Source of the DNA: JAWLGW01 sp964569055
GTDB lineage: Bacteria; Planctomycetota; J058
Direction: 5' to 3'
Length of the DNA: 38,590 nucleotides
Assembly: GCA_964569055.1 (NCBI GenBank)
Contig: CAZMSZ010000018.1
Span: 1 to 38,590 of the forward strand
The notes under the pieces were generated by a model. That model was not told the DNA's origin and searched no databases. It worked only from the letters and a program-made list of their open reading frames with translations. The translations under genes were made by a program, and so were the position numbers. This document shows, in pieces, positions 15,200 to 25,161 of the stretch (positions within the stretch are counted from its first letter, which is position 1; each line of letters starts with the position of its first letter).

Positions 15200-16282
15200 C
15201 TACAGGCGGCGGCGATCCGCGGGGATGAAGCTGTGCGCCCGGGCGCGGTCGTGGATGCCGGCGATCTCGTCGAGCGAGAGCCGGCCGCACAGGAGCGCGT
15301 TCTCCTCGAGCTGCGAGGTGTTCGAGACGGTCGTGTTGTCGGTGCAGATCGCGACGGGGACGCCGTGCTCGAGGAAGGTGTAGATCGGGTGCGGCTCGCC
15401 GGCCTTCACGGCGCCGGTCTGGTAGTTGGAGGTCTGGCAGCACTCCACCAGGATCTGATCGCGGGCGAGGCGACGCAGCAGCTCCTTGTCCTGCAGCGCG
15501 GCGCAGCCGTGGCCGACCCGGTTCACGCCGAGCACGTCGATCGCCTGCCACACCGCGCGCGCCCCCTCATCCTCCCCCGCGTGCGCCGTGAGGCCGAGGC
15601 CGCCCTTGCGCGCGATCTCGAACGCGTCGCGGAACAGAGAGGGCGGGTTGCCACGCTCGGCGCCGGCGATGTCGAAGCCGATCACGCCCACCCGATCGTG
15701 CAGGTGCTGCCCCTCGGCGATCGCCTGGCGCGCCACGATCTTGGCGATGTGCGGCCCCATGTGGCGCATGGCGATCACGATCACACCGCACGTCAGGCCG
15801 TCGAGCTCGGCCTCGGCGCGGTTGAGGCCGTCGAGCAGCGACACGATCGCCTGGCGCGGGGTGAGCCCGGCATACATGTGAATGATTGGGCTGTAGCGGA
15901 TCTCGAGCAGGCGCACGCCCTGCGCGTACGCCTCCTTGGCGATCGCGTAGGCGACCTCGGTGACGTTCTCGTAGAACTGCGTCACCCACAGCGGGTAGTG
16001 GAACTTGTCGAGGTACTTGAGCAGCCCCGCGCCCTCCTCGTCGGGCTGCAGCACCAGCAGCCGCTCCATCTCCTCCTTCGACTCGACCGGCGCCAGCCCG
16101 TGCTGGCGCATCAGGTTCCAGATCACCTCCACGGGGATCGAGCCGTCGACGTGCTGGTGGAGCTCCACCTTGGCCACCGCGCGCAGCTCGTCGGGGATCC
16201 GCTCGGGGCGCGGGACGAGCCGGGGGCGGGCGAGGGGCGGCGCCGACGAGGGCGGCAGCGTGGAGGGGGCGGGCGAGCTCAC
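15200..16282 (-). CDS. add: adenosine deaminase-like protein
   Basis: 360 residues from GTG at 16282, chosen for AAGGAG seven bases upstream; the longer open frame upstream is Arg/Pro-rich and non-coding. It belongs to the metal-dependent amidohydrolases that deaminate adenosine to inosine in purine salvage. Metal ligands are visible: His42 and His44 in ELHQHVDGS, His234 in LTAHAGE (with Glu237 as proton donor), His258 in RVGHGCA and Asp315 in ICTDNTTVS. The usual TDDP is here TDNT, so the second Asp of the pair, which contacts substrate, is Asn. Adenine, adenosine or a modified nucleoside could be the substrate. An extra Pro/Ser-rich N-terminus of about 25 residues precedes the barrel. It is divergent from carbamate kinase. 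Confidence 0.85.
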   Translation of the reverse strand: MSSPAPSTLPPSSAPPLARPRLVPRPERIPDELRAVAKVELHQHVDGSIPVEVIWNLMRQHGLAPVESKEEMERLLVLQPDEEGAGLLKYLDKFHYPLWVTQFYENVTEVAYAIAKEAYAQGVRLLEIRYSPIIHMYAGLTPRQAIVSLLDGLNRAEAELDGLTCGVIVIAMRHMGPHIAKIVARQAIAEGQHLHDRVGVIGFDIAGAERGNPPSLFRDAFEIARKGGLGLTAHAGEDEGARAVWQAIDVLGVNRVGHGCAALQDKELLRRLARDQILVECCQTSNYQTGAVKAGEPHPIYTFLEHGVPVAICTDNTTVSNTSQLEENALLCGRLSLDEIAGIHDRARAHSFIPADRRRL

Positions 16283-16403
16283 GGGGACTCCTTGGTGTTG
16301 GGCTGCTCGGTTGTAACGGAAGCCACGGACGGGCGCGTTGCCTCCCGTCCGGGCCGGCGCGTATGCTCTCGCCGGCCGCGTTCGGCGGCCGGAGGTGCCC
16401 GGC

Positions 16404-17339
16404 GTGCGCGTGGTCGTGGCGATTGGCGGGAACTCCCTGATCGAGGACCCCGCGCGGACCACGGTCGCCGACCAGTATCAGGCGATCGCCAGGACCTGCG
16501 AGCACCTCGCGGCGGTGGTCGCGGCGGGCCACGAGCTGGTCGTGACCCACGGCAACGGCCCGCAGGTCGGCTTCATGCTCCTGCGCAGCGAGCTGTCACG
16601 CGGCGTGGTCCCCGAGCTCCCGCTCGATGCGCTCGACGCCGACACCCAGGGGGCGATCGGCTACCAGATCCAGCAGGCGCTGGGCAACGCGCTCGCCGGG
16701 CGCGGGCTCGAGCCGCGGGTGGTCTCGGTGGTGACGCAGGTCGTGGTCGCGGCCGACGACCCGGCGTTCGCGGCGCCGAGCAAGCCGATCGGGCCGCCCT
16801 ACGAGGAAGCGGAGGCGCGCCGGCGCATGGCCGAGGACGGCTGGTCCATGGTGTTCGAGCGCAAGCGCGGCTGGCGCCGCGTGGTGCCCTCGCCCCGGCC
16901 GCAGCGCGTGGTCGAGGCCTGGGCGGTGCGCCGACTGCTCGAAGGGGGCGCGGTCGCGATCGCCTGCGGGGGCGGAGGGATCCCGGTCGTGGCCGAGGAT
17001 GGGCGCCTGCGGGGCGTCCCCGCGGTGATCGACAAGGACCGCGCCTCGGCGCTGCTCGCGCTCGAGCTCGGCGCGGATCGGCTGGTGTTCTCGACCGGGG
17101 TCGACCGGGTCCGGCTGGGCTTCGGCGGCCCGGCCGAGCGACCGCTCGAGCGGCTCTCGGTGAGCGAGGCCGAGGAGCACCTCGCGGCGGGCGAGTTCCC
17201 GGCCGGTTCGATGGGCCCCAAGGTGGAGGGCGCGGTCGCGTTCGTGCGCGGCGCCGGCGGCGAGGCGGTGATCACCTCGCCCGACCGGCTGGCCGCGGCG
17301 CTCGCAGGGCAGGCTGGGACCCGGATCGTCAGCGGGTGA
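16404..17339 (+). CDS. arcC: carbamate kinase
   Basis: 311 residues, the usual length. The GTG at 16404 is chosen because GGAGG lies eight bases upstream. Family motifs are clear: VVAIGGNSL at the N-terminus, VTHGNGPQVGF, GAIGYQIQQAL, a PSPRPQRVVE stretch, ACGGGGIPVV, VIDKDRASALLA and GSMGPKVEGAV near the C-terminus. The enzyme makes ATP from carbamoyl phosphate and ADP, releasing carbamate, usually in arginine deiminase or purine/allantoin fermentation. No arcA or arcB partner is present, but adenosine deaminase is divergent 121 bases away, which is compatible with nitrogen release from nucleosides. That functional link is inference. Confidence 0.93.
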   Translation: MRVVVAIGGNSLIEDPARTTVADQYQAIARTCEHLAAVVAAGHELVVTHGNGPQVGFMLLRSELSRGVVPELPLDALDADTQGAIGYQIQQALGNALAGRGLEPRVVSVVTQVVVAADDPAFAAPSKPIGPPYEEAEARRRMAEDGWSMVFERKRGWRRVVPSPRPQRVVEAWAVRRLLEGGAVAIACGGGGIPVVAEDGRLRGVPAVIDKDRASALLALELGADRLVFSTGVDRVRLGFGGPAERPLERLSVSEAEEHLAAGEFPAGSMGPKVEGAVAFVRGAGGEAVITSPDRLAAALAGQAGTRIVSG

Positions 17340-17498
17340 GCGTTCGTTTCATGTCTCGTGCGTTGCGTCTCGCGTGCGGTCCAAATGGCGCCACCCCCCT
17401 CCAGGCGTAAACGGTTTATTGGCGCGTCGACCCGGCCGCGTGATTGCATGGCACGACCCCGCGAGGCATGCTGCCTCCACGACTCGAAGGGAGTGATC

Positions 17499-19394
17499 GT
17501 GAAGATCAGGAGCTTGGCCGTGCTGCTGACGGTCGGGATGGCGCTCGGCGTCCCGACCCTGCCCGTGCGCGCGCAGGACACCCAGCAGGGGGGTGACCAG
17601 CTCGACGAGGCGAACGAGGCGCTCAACGAATACTGGCGCGCGGTCGCGGCCGGCGAGATCGAGCGCGACGCCGACCGCGAGGCCGCCCTGCAGCGCGTCT
17701 ACGAGCAGGAGCGGCGCCACGGCGACGAGCAGACGCGGCGGACCGGCGCGACGCAGCAGGTCGACCGGGTCGGTCGCATGATGGAGCACGAGGAGGCGAG
17801 CGACGAGATCGACCTCGAGCGCCAGCGGCTCGAGAACGAGCGCCTCAAGGCCCAGATCGAGCGGGAGAACGCGCAGGCCGAGGCGGCCAAGCCGCCGAGC
17901 TTCCTCGACAAGGCCCTCGACGCGCTGCTGCGCGTCGGCGAGGGCATGCTCAGCAACGCCGGCAACAAGGTGGTCGACAACCTGTTCAACCCGAACAACG
18001 ACCCGGCCGACGACCAGGCGCTGATCGACGAGCTGACCCGGCTGCAGGAGGAGTACGACCGCCTGCGCAACGAGCGGGACGACGCCAACGGCGGGCTCGG
18101 CAGCATCGTCACCGACCCGACCGGGACCACCGGCTACGACCGCGACGGCGACGGCTTCGTCGACATCCCGATCAACGACGACGGCACGCCCGGTCCCTAC
18201 ACCCCGACCAACCCCGGCTACGGCGACGACCTGCCCCCGAGCACGATCGGCGGTGAGGACGGCCTGGGCGGCAACCTGATCACGGACCGCAACGGGTCCT
18301 ACGGGCTCGACCGCGACGGGGACGGCCTGGTCGACATCCCGCTCACCAACCCGAACCCGCCGGTCTCGGCCAGCGGCGGCGGCCCCACCTTCGGCGGCGG
18401 CATGGGCGGCGGCATGGGCGGCGGCGCCGGCGCCGCCGGCGGCGACGAGCTCGCGGCGCGCGCCGACGGCGAGGAGGACGAGGACGGCAAGGAGGAGACG
18501 ATCCCCGGGGTCGGCGGCACCTCCGGCGAGGACGGCGGCCTGGCGGCCGGCGCCACGGGGGCGGGCGCCACGGTCAAGGGCGGCGCGCTCGGCACCGAGA
18601 AGGCGCTCGCCACGATCAAGGGCCGGATCATCGTGATCCCCAAGCTCGAGTTCGAGGACCTGGCCGGCAATCGCAAGGCGGGCGCCGAGAAGGCCTCGAG
18701 CGACGCGGGCTGGGAGGACGAGTGGGCCGACGACGGCTGGGACGACGCGGCCGACAACGGCGACTGGGGCGACGACTGGGCCGACTCCGGCTGGGGCGAG
18801 GACGAGTGGGGCAGCGAGACGAGCGGCAAGGAGTCCGACAAGGCTGACGCGGCCGCCAGCAAGGACGCCGCGGCCGCCGAGCTGGTCGACCAGATCATCC
18901 GCGTCGAGACCGTGATCGCCGAGTGGCGCAAGAACGAGAAGGAGCCCAAGGAGCTGGAGGACCCCTACGGCTTCCAGGACGACATGTCGGGCTACCAGGC
19001 CTCGGGCACGGGCGACAAGGACCCGTTCAAGGAGGTCCGCGACAAGGACGGCAAGATCGACCTGACCAAGGTCGACCTGTGGGTGATCGGCGACGACACC
19101 TGGCGCGAGGGCAAGGAGCCGGTCCGCTACAAGGTCAAGGTCGCCCCCGAGGTGAAGGACTTCGAGCCGACCCACGGCGGCGTCTTGGTGGGGCGCGGCG
19201 TGGAGCACGAGGTCGACGTCGAGCAGCGCGTGCTCGACGAGATCAAGGGCGAGGTCAAGGAGCTCGAGCTCGTGCAGGTGATCCTGTCGGCCGAGAAGCC
19301 CTCGCCCGGCTACGACGAGCTCGACCCGAGCGCCGAGGAGAAGGGCGACGCGGGCGTCGGCGGCCTCGAGGAGGACTTCGACGAGGGCTGGTGA
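17499..19394 (+). CDS. secreted acidic protein with DxDxDG repeats and Asp/Trp-rich segment
   Basis: 631 residues from GTG at 17499, supported by GAAGGGAG just upstream. A signal peptide (VKIRSLAVLLTVG...) should be cut after Ala25. Residues about 80-135 form a charged helix (ERQRLENERLKAQIERENAQ). Two calcium-loop-like copies follow: GYDRDGDGFVDIPIN and GLDRDGDGLVDIPLT, spaced about 60 residues apart, as in thrombospondin type-3 or dockerin-like loops. A Gly/Met run leads to a remarkable Asp/Trp segment (around residues 405-445: DEWADDGWDDAADNGDWG...). A charged C-terminal domain follows. I know no family with this layout. It probably acts outside the cytoplasm; function unknown. Confidence 0.75.
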   Translation: MKIRSLAVLLTVGMALGVPTLPVRAQDTQQGGDQLDEANEALNEYWRAVAAGEIERDADREAALQRVYEQERRHGDEQTRRTGATQQVDRVGRMMEHEEASDEIDLERQRLENERLKAQIERENAQAEAAKPPSFLDKALDALLRVGEGMLSNAGNKVVDNLFNPNNDPADDQALIDELTRLQEEYDRLRNERDDANGGLGSIVTDPTGTTGYDRDGDGFVDIPINDDGTPGPYTPTNPGYGDDLPPSTIGGEDGLGGNLITDRNGSYGLDRDGDGLVDIPLTNPNPPVSASGGGPTFGGGMGGGMGGGAGAAGGDELAARADGEEDEDGKEETIPGVGGTSGEDGGLAAGATGAGATVKGGALGTEKALATIKGRIIVIPKLEFEDLAGNRKAGAEKASSDAGWEDEWADDGWDDAADNGDWGDDWADSGWGEDEWGSETSGKESDKADAAASKDAAAAELVDQIIRVETVIAEWRKNEKEPKELEDPYGFQDDMSGYQASGTGDKDPFKEVRDKDGKIDLTKVDLWVIGDDTWREGKEPVRYKVKVAPEVKDFEPTHGGVLVGRGVEHEVDVEQRVLDEIKGEVKELELVQVILSAEKPSPGYDELDPSAEEKGDAGVGGLEEDFDEGW

Positions 19395-19428
19395 GCGACC
19401 CTCCTCAGCCTTGGTCTGAGTGAATGAC

Positions 19429-19456
19429 GCGGGCCGCGCCGGAAGGCGCGGCCCGC
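19429..19456 (+). terminator. strong hairpin terminator
   Basis: A perfect 12-bp GC stem (GCGGGCCGCGCC / GGCGCGGCCCGC) with a GGAA tetraloop lies 34 bases after the stop of the acidic secreted protein. There is no U-run after it, as is usual in very GC-rich genomes. Confidence 0.7.
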
Positions 19457-19556
19457 GGCACGTACGCCGTGGCGGGCGTCGGCGCCCGACCGCCTTGCTC
19501 GCGCGCGGCGCCCCGGTCAGAGTGCAGGCACACCGGCAGGAGAGGCGGGGGAGAGC

Positions 19557-21056
19557 ATGAGGAACGGGTTCGCGAGGCTCGGGCGGGCGCGCGCTCTGCC
19601 TCTGACCGCTGGGCTGGCGTTGCTCGCCGCGCTCGGGGTCGCGCGCGCCGACACCGTCTACCTCAAGGACGGGCGCGTGCTCGAGGGCGAGGTCTCCGAG
19701 ACGGTCAACGGCTACGTGCTGGAGATGAAGCTCGGTCGCCTCGAGCTGAAGCGCTCCGACGTGCTCCGGATCGAGGAAGGGCCGGCGCCGAAGGAGCGGG
19801 ACGAGGGCGAGGGCGAGCGCGAGCCCGAGCCGGAGCGGACGCGCGATGCCGGCGCCGACGGGCGCGCGGCGGCCGAGCAGGCGGGGCGCTGCCGCGTCGC
19901 GGCCGACGGCCTGCTCGCCGCCACCCAGCAGCTCTACCAGGCGTTCGATCGGTTCGCGGCGGACCGCGACCTCGCGCCGGCGGTGCGGGCCGCCAACACC
20001 ATGCGCAGCGCCGCGCGCGACGCGGTCGACGAGATCGACGGCATGAAGCGGTGGGCGCGCCGGTTCGACTGGGCGACGCGCGAGGCGCCCGAGGAGCAGC
20101 TCGCCGCGGCGCGGAGCTCGCTCGTGCGCGTGGTGACCACCCTGTGGGAGGCCACCGAGCGACTCGACCTCGCGGACAAGGCGGCGGCCGACGCGTCGGG
20201 CATCGCCGATCGCGCGTTCACGGCGCTCGAGGAGCTCAAGGAGCGCGACCGCGACCAGGAGCGCTGGATGCGGGAGCTGAGCCGGACGCGCCTCCAGTGC
20301 AACCGCGTGATCCGGTCGCTCGACCGGGCGCGCGACTCCTTGCGCGAGACCGCAGGTTCGCTGGCGCGGGTGCTCGAGGCGCTCGGGATCGATCCGAGCC
20401 TGGCGACCCCACCCTCGACCGAGGGAGCGCCGGGCGGAACCCCGGCGGCGCCCGGCGCGCAGGGGACCTCCGTCGGCTCGGGGTTCTTCGTGGACGCCAC
20501 CCACATCGTCACCAACGCCCACGTGGTCCGCGAGGCGCGCACCGCGCGGGTCGAGGCCGCCAACGGCGCGCAAGAGGGGCTGGTCGTCGCGCGCGACACG
20601 GCGCTCGACCTCGCGCTGGTCGTGGTGCCCAACCCCGGCCCCGGGGCGCTGAAGCTGGGGGTCGACGCGGCCCAGCCCGGCGTGCTGGCGTTCGCCTACG
20701 GCTACGGGGTGCTCGCGGGCGAGACCAGCACGCTGCTGGTGACGCGCGGGACGGTGTCGGCGACCCAGCCCGAGCACAGCCGCCTGGTGTTCGACGGCCG
20801 GGTGAACCCGGGCAACAGCGGCGGCCCGCTGGTCGACGTCGGCGGACGGTGGATCGGCGTGGTCGTCGCCAAGTCGCTCGCCTCCCAGGAACAGGCCGTC
20901 GACAGCTTCGGCTTCGCCATCGACGGGCGCGTGGCCGCGAGCTGGCTCGAGCAGCAGAAGGTCACCGTGTCCCGCGCCGGCGGGCTGGCCGAAGGCCTGG
21001 CGCCCCCCGACGCGGACGTGCGCCGAGCCGTCGTCCGCCTGGTCGTCACCCCCTGA
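19557..21056 (+). CDS. exported trypsin-like serine protease with N-terminal coiled domain
   Basis: 499 residues from ATG at 19557 (GGGGGAGAG upstream). A signal peptide covers residues 1-31. Residues 32-75 (ADTVYLKDGRVLEGEV...) resemble the short beta domain often found at the N-terminus of exported planctomycete proteins. Residues 80-280 are charged and helical. The C-terminal part is a Do/HtrA-type trypsin fold with catalytic His322 (TNAHVV), Asp351 (DTALDLALV) and Ser421 (NPGNSGGPLVD). No PDZ domain follows, unlike DegP. It is likely a periplasmic protease acting in protein quality control or on a specific substrate. It lies downstream of the acidic secreted protein, separated by a strong terminator. 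Confidence 0.88.
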   Translation: MRNGFARLGRARALPLTAGLALLAALGVARADTVYLKDGRVLEGEVSETVNGYVLEMKLGRLELKRSDVLRIEEGPAPKERDEGEGEREPEPERTRDAGADGRAAAEQAGRCRVAADGLLAATQQLYQAFDRFAADRDLAPAVRAANTMRSAARDAVDEIDGMKRWARRFDWATREAPEEQLAAARSSLVRVVTTLWEATERLDLADKAAADASGIADRAFTALEELKERDRDQERWMRELSRTRLQCNRVIRSLDRARDSLRETAGSLARVLEALGIDPSLATPPSTEGAPGGTPAAPGAQGTSVGSGFFVDATHIVTNAHVVREARTARVEAANGAQEGLVVARDTALDLALVVVPNPGPGALKLGVDAAQPGVLAFAYGYGVLAGETSTLLVTRGTVSATQPEHSRLVFDGRVNPGNSGGPLVDVGGRWIGVVVAKSLASQEQAVDSFGFAIDGRVAASWLEQQKVTVSRAGGLAEGLAPPDADVRRAVVRLVVTP

Positions 21057-21079
21057 TCCCGCGCCCGTCCTGACGCGAG

Positions 21080-21446
21080 GAGCCGAGCTCACCAGCGGCA
21101 GCTCTGGGCTCCGTGCCGACGCCAGGGAGCCGAGCTCACCAGCGACAGCTCTTCCTTGGCGCTCTTGGCGCCCTTGGCGGTTCGTACTCGCGCGAAGGAG
21201 CCGAGCCCCACCAGCGACAGCTCTTCCGTGGCGGTCCGTGCCNNNNNNNNNNNNNNNNNNNNNNNNNNNNNNNNNNNNNNNNNNNNNNNNNNNNNNNNNN
21301 NNNNNNNNNNNNNNNNNNNNNNNNNNNNNNNNNNNNNNNNNNCTCTTCCTTGGCGGTCCGTGCCGACGCCAGGGAGCCGAGCTCACCAGCGACAGCTCTT
21401 CCTTGGCGGTCCGTGCCAACGCCAGGGAGCCGAGCTCACCAGCGAC
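21080..21446. repeat. 53-bp tandem repeat array interrupted by an assembly gap
   Basis: The core AGCCGAGCTCACCAGCG is found at 21081, 21128, 21199 (variant AGCCGAGCCCCACCAGCG), 21375 and 21428. The last two copies are exactly 53 bases apart, and the unit includes GACAGCTCTTCCTTGGCGGTCCGTGCC. Earlier spacings are 47 and 71 bases. The array sits between two convergent genes (protease stop at 21056, pentapeptide gene stop at 21450) and contains a 100-N gap at 21243-21342. The gap therefore probably marks a collapsed, longer array. It has no CRISPR features because the unit is continuous rather than repeat plus unique spacer. Confidence 0.85.
21243..21342. other. assembly gap (100 N) within the repeat array
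   Basis: Exactly 100 N. Both sides are copies of the same repeat, so the gap is very likely caused by it and the real length is unknown. Confidence 0.99.
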
Positions 21447-21449
21447 AGC

Positions 21450-22184
21450 TCAACCGAAGATCGCGCCGCCCGTCACCGCATGGAAGAAGCGCGTCCCGGC
21501 GTGGCTGACCCCCGTCAGGTCGGCCCGCTCGAGGTTGATCTGCTCGGCGTTGCAGGCGACGAGGCGGGCCCCGGCGAACGAGGCCTCGGCGGCGTTCGCC
21601 CCGCGCAGGTCGCACGAGACCAGGACGGCCCCCTGCAGCTCCGCCTCGCGCAGGTTCGCCTCCTTGAGGTCGCAGTCGATCAGGACCGCGCCCTGGAGGC
21701 GAGCGCGCGTCAAGGAGGCCCCGCCCAGCTGAGGCGCGCGGAAGCGGCAGTGGAGCAGGCGCGCGCCGCGCAGGTCGGCGCGGTAGAGGTCGGTCGCGTC
21801 GAACGTGCAGCCGGTCAGGACGGCGCCCTGCGCGCGGGCGTTGACCAGGCCGCAGCCGTCGAACACCACCCCGGCCAGCGTCGCGCCCTCGAGGTCGGCC
21901 TCGATCAGGTCCGAGCCGTACAGCCCGCACGCCTCGAGCACCGCGCCCCCCAGCCCGGCGCGCCGCAGGCTCACGCCCTGCAGCGCCGTCTCCACCCAGC
22001 GGCTGGCGCGCAGCGCGGCGCCAGCCAGCGAGGCGTTGCGCAGCGTCGTGCGCCGGACCTCGAGCGCCTCGCGCGCGAGCCCGCTGAGGTCGACCTCGTG
22101 GACCACGTCGTCCTCGAGGCGCCCCCGCGAGCGGAGCACCGCGAGGAGCTCCTCGCGCTGGTACTTGTTGACGTACTCGGCCAT
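21450..22184 (-). CDS. pentapeptide-repeat protein
   Basis: 244 residues from ATG at 22184. After a short N-terminal helix (YQREELLAVLRSRGRL), the whole protein consists of A(D/N)LxX-type pentapeptide repeats, e.g. ADLEGATLAGVVF, ADLRGARLLHCRF, ANLREAELQGAVL and ADLTGVSHAG. These predict a right-handed quadrilateral beta-helix. Many copies have Cys or Val in place of Leu. Such proteins are structural or DNA-mimic proteins, and some occur in contractile injection gene clusters. It is the last gene of the minus-strand operon, six bases after the DUF2997 gene. The relationship to the eCIS divergent from this operon is inference. Confidence 0.92.
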   Translation of the reverse strand: MAEYVNKYQREELLAVLRSRGRLEDDVVHEVDLSGLAREALEVRRTTLRNASLAGAALRASRWVETALQGVSLRRAGLGGAVLEACGLYGSDLIEADLEGATLAGVVFDGCGLVNARAQGAVLTGCTFDATDLYRADLRGARLLHCRFRAPQLGGASLTRARLQGAVLIDCDLKEANLREAELQGAVLVSCDLRGANAAEASFAGARLVACNAEQINLERADLTGVSHAGTRFFHAVTGGAIFG

Positions 22185-22190
22185 GCCCGG

Positions 22191-22400
22191 CTACTGCCCG
22201 CCCAGCTCGACCTGCCCCTCGGTCTCGGTCTTCTCCTCGTAGTACTCGGCGGTCAGCTCCCGCTCCGCGACCAGGCCGAGGGCCTCCTCGATCTCCTTGG
22301 TCAGCTCGAGGCAGCTCGGGCCGCCCGGCCCGTTCACGACCTTGATCGTGACGTTCCCCTCGTCGTCGATCGTGATCTCGAGCTCGTCCATGTCCGCCAT
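22191..22400 (-). CDS. DUF2997-family small protein
   Basis: 69 residues from ATG at 22400. The pattern (IDDEGNVTIKVVNG, GGPSCLELTKEIEEALG, then an acidic YYEEKTETE tail) matches the DUF2997 family: small acidic proteins with a conserved Cys, encoded next to DUF1257 and Ycf46-type ATPases. It is nine bases after the DUF1257 stop and six bases before the pentapeptide gene, so co-translation is likely. The biochemical role is unknown. Because the trio is conserved, a client or adaptor role for the ATPase is a reasonable guess. Confidence 0.82.
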   Translation of the reverse strand: MADMDELEITIDDEGNVTIKVVNGPGGPSCLELTKEIEEALGLVAERELTAEYYEEKTETEGQVELGGQ

Positions 22401-22409
22401 GGCAGCCTC

Positions 22410-22799
22410 CTACGTCCAGCGGCGGACGCGCACGTGGACCACCTGCTTCTCGTCCTCGGACTCCTCGACCACGGAGTAGCCCTGCTTGGAGATCTCCTCC
22501 AGGACCTTGAAGTAGGCGTACTTCTTGTTGAGGGTCTTCATGAACTCGTCCTGCTCGATCCCGGCGCGGACCTGGAGCATCTCCCAGTCGCCGACGAGCG
22601 AGTACGTGTCGCCCTCCTGCACGATCCCGATGTCGTAGCTCGACTTGGTGTCGATCACCGCGATCGCGTCGGTCAGCTCGCCCTGGTAGCCGCGGACGTG
22701 GGTCACGCCCTCCTTGAACGAGAAGCCCATCTCCTCGATCACCTTCTTGAGGGTGACGAGACACTTGATCTTGGTCTTGACGTTGGTGAAGTGCGACAT
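22410..22799 (-). CDS. DUF1257 (Ycf35-like) protein
   Basis: 129 residues from ATG at 22799. It begins MSHFTNVKTKIKCLVTLKKVIEEMG and continues with GYQGELTDAIAVIDT and YDIGIVQEGDTYSLVGDWEM, all typical of DUF1257, known in cyanobacteria and plastids as Ycf35. The C-terminus (KQGYSVVEESEDEKQVVHVRVRRW) closes the conserved domain. It is encoded directly after the Ycf46-type ATPase with a nine-base gap. The function of Ycf35 is not established in any organism that I can name with certainty; genomic pairing with Ycf46 is the main clue. Confidence 0.88.
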   Translation of the reverse strand: MSHFTNVKTKIKCLVTLKKVIEEMGFSFKEGVTHVRGYQGELTDAIAVIDTKSSYDIGIVQEGDTYSLVGDWEMLQVRAGIEQDEFMKTLNKKYAYFKVLEEISKQGYSVVEESEDEKQVVHVRVRRWT

Positions 22800-22808
22800 G
22801 AGCGGCCC

Positions 22809-24407
<1,599 letters not shown>

Positions 24408-24471
24408 AGCGGTCCTCTGGCAGGGTGCGAGGTCGGGTGCGCGTCGCCCGGCGAGCGGCCGGGCGGTCGTC

Positions 24472-25125
24472 TCAGTCGAGATCCAGGCGCCGGAAGCGCT
24501 CGGCTCCGGCGTCGTAGCCGGGGTCGGCCTCCGGCTCGGGCTTGGTGGGCTTGGCCGCCGCCGGGCGGGCGGCGGCGGGGCGGGCCGGCGCGGGGCGCGG
24601 CGCGGGCGCGGGGCGCGGCGCGGGCGCGGGGCGCGGCGCCGGCGCGGGCGCCGCGCGAGGCTCGGCCGGCGGCGGCGGCGCGACCAGGCGCGGGGGCGAG
24701 GAGCTCTGCGCGCCGCGCGGCGGCTGACGGAGCGGGACGAACTCGACCGTGACGCGCTCGCCGAACGTGACCTTCTGGTTGTCGACCACCAGCACGGCGC
24801 GCCCGTCCTCGAGCGAGAACCCGTCGAACTGCGGCAGCCCGGTGCGCCGCTTCAACCCGTCGATCAGCCGCGCGAAGCGCAGCTCCGCGGGGTCGCCCGG
24901 CTCGTCCTCGACGTCGGGCGCATCCGGACGGTCGGCGCGCTCCGCGCGCAGCTCCTCGGCGCGCTCGGGCAGCGGGAAGTCGAACGGGATCGTCTGGTCG
25001 AGCACGTAGCTCTTCTGGAGATGGCAGACCAGGTCGAGCAGCTCCTCGCGGCTCATGGTCTCGTAGGAGGCCCGGAGCTGCTCGAGGATCCCCTGCGCGT
25101 AACCCAGCTGCTGGTTGTCCGCCAA
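24472..25125 (-). CDS. hypothetical protein with Ala/Pro/Arg-rich linker
   Basis: 217 residues from a TTG at 25125, chosen because GGAGGAGGG lies just upstream and no other in-frame start gives the full N-terminal helix (ILEQLRASYETMSREELLDLVCHLQKS). A central beta-rich section (RRTGLPQFDGFSLEDGRAVLVVDNQKVTFGERVTVEFVP) follows. The C-terminal third is an (APAPRP)n linker ending in an acidic tail. I do not recognise the family. It lies 64 bases upstream of the AAA+ gene in the same orientation. It may be a client or partner of the ATPase, but that is a positional guess. Confidence 0.65.
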   Translation of the reverse strand: MADNQQLGYAQGILEQLRASYETMSREELLDLVCHLQKSYVLDQTIPFDFPLPERAEELRAERADRPDAPDVEDEPGDPAELRFARLIDGLKRRTGLPQFDGFSLEDGRAVLVVDNQKVTFGERVTVEFVPLRQPPRGAQSSSPPRLVAPPPPAEPRAAPAPAPRPAPAPRPAPAPRPAPARPAAARPAAAKPTKPEPEADPGYDAGAERFRRLDLD

Positions 25126-25161
25126 GACGCCCTCCTCCTGCGGGCTAAGTATACAGCGGGC

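Noticed and set aside
17349..21419. Very long minus-strand open frame across the secreted protein and protease genes
   Set aside because: It spans an N gap and runs opposite to two well-supported genes with signal peptides and catalytic motifs; its composition (Ala/Val/Arg/Leu) is that of antisense frames in GC-rich DNA.
21080..21446. CRISPR array reading of the 53-bp repeats
   Set aside because: Repeats are continuous tandem units with no unique spacers of equal length, and no cas genes are nearby.
24560..24680. GC-rich microrepeat as a DNA repeat element
   Set aside because: It is the coding sequence of the APAPRP linker in the 217-residue protein and stays in frame.
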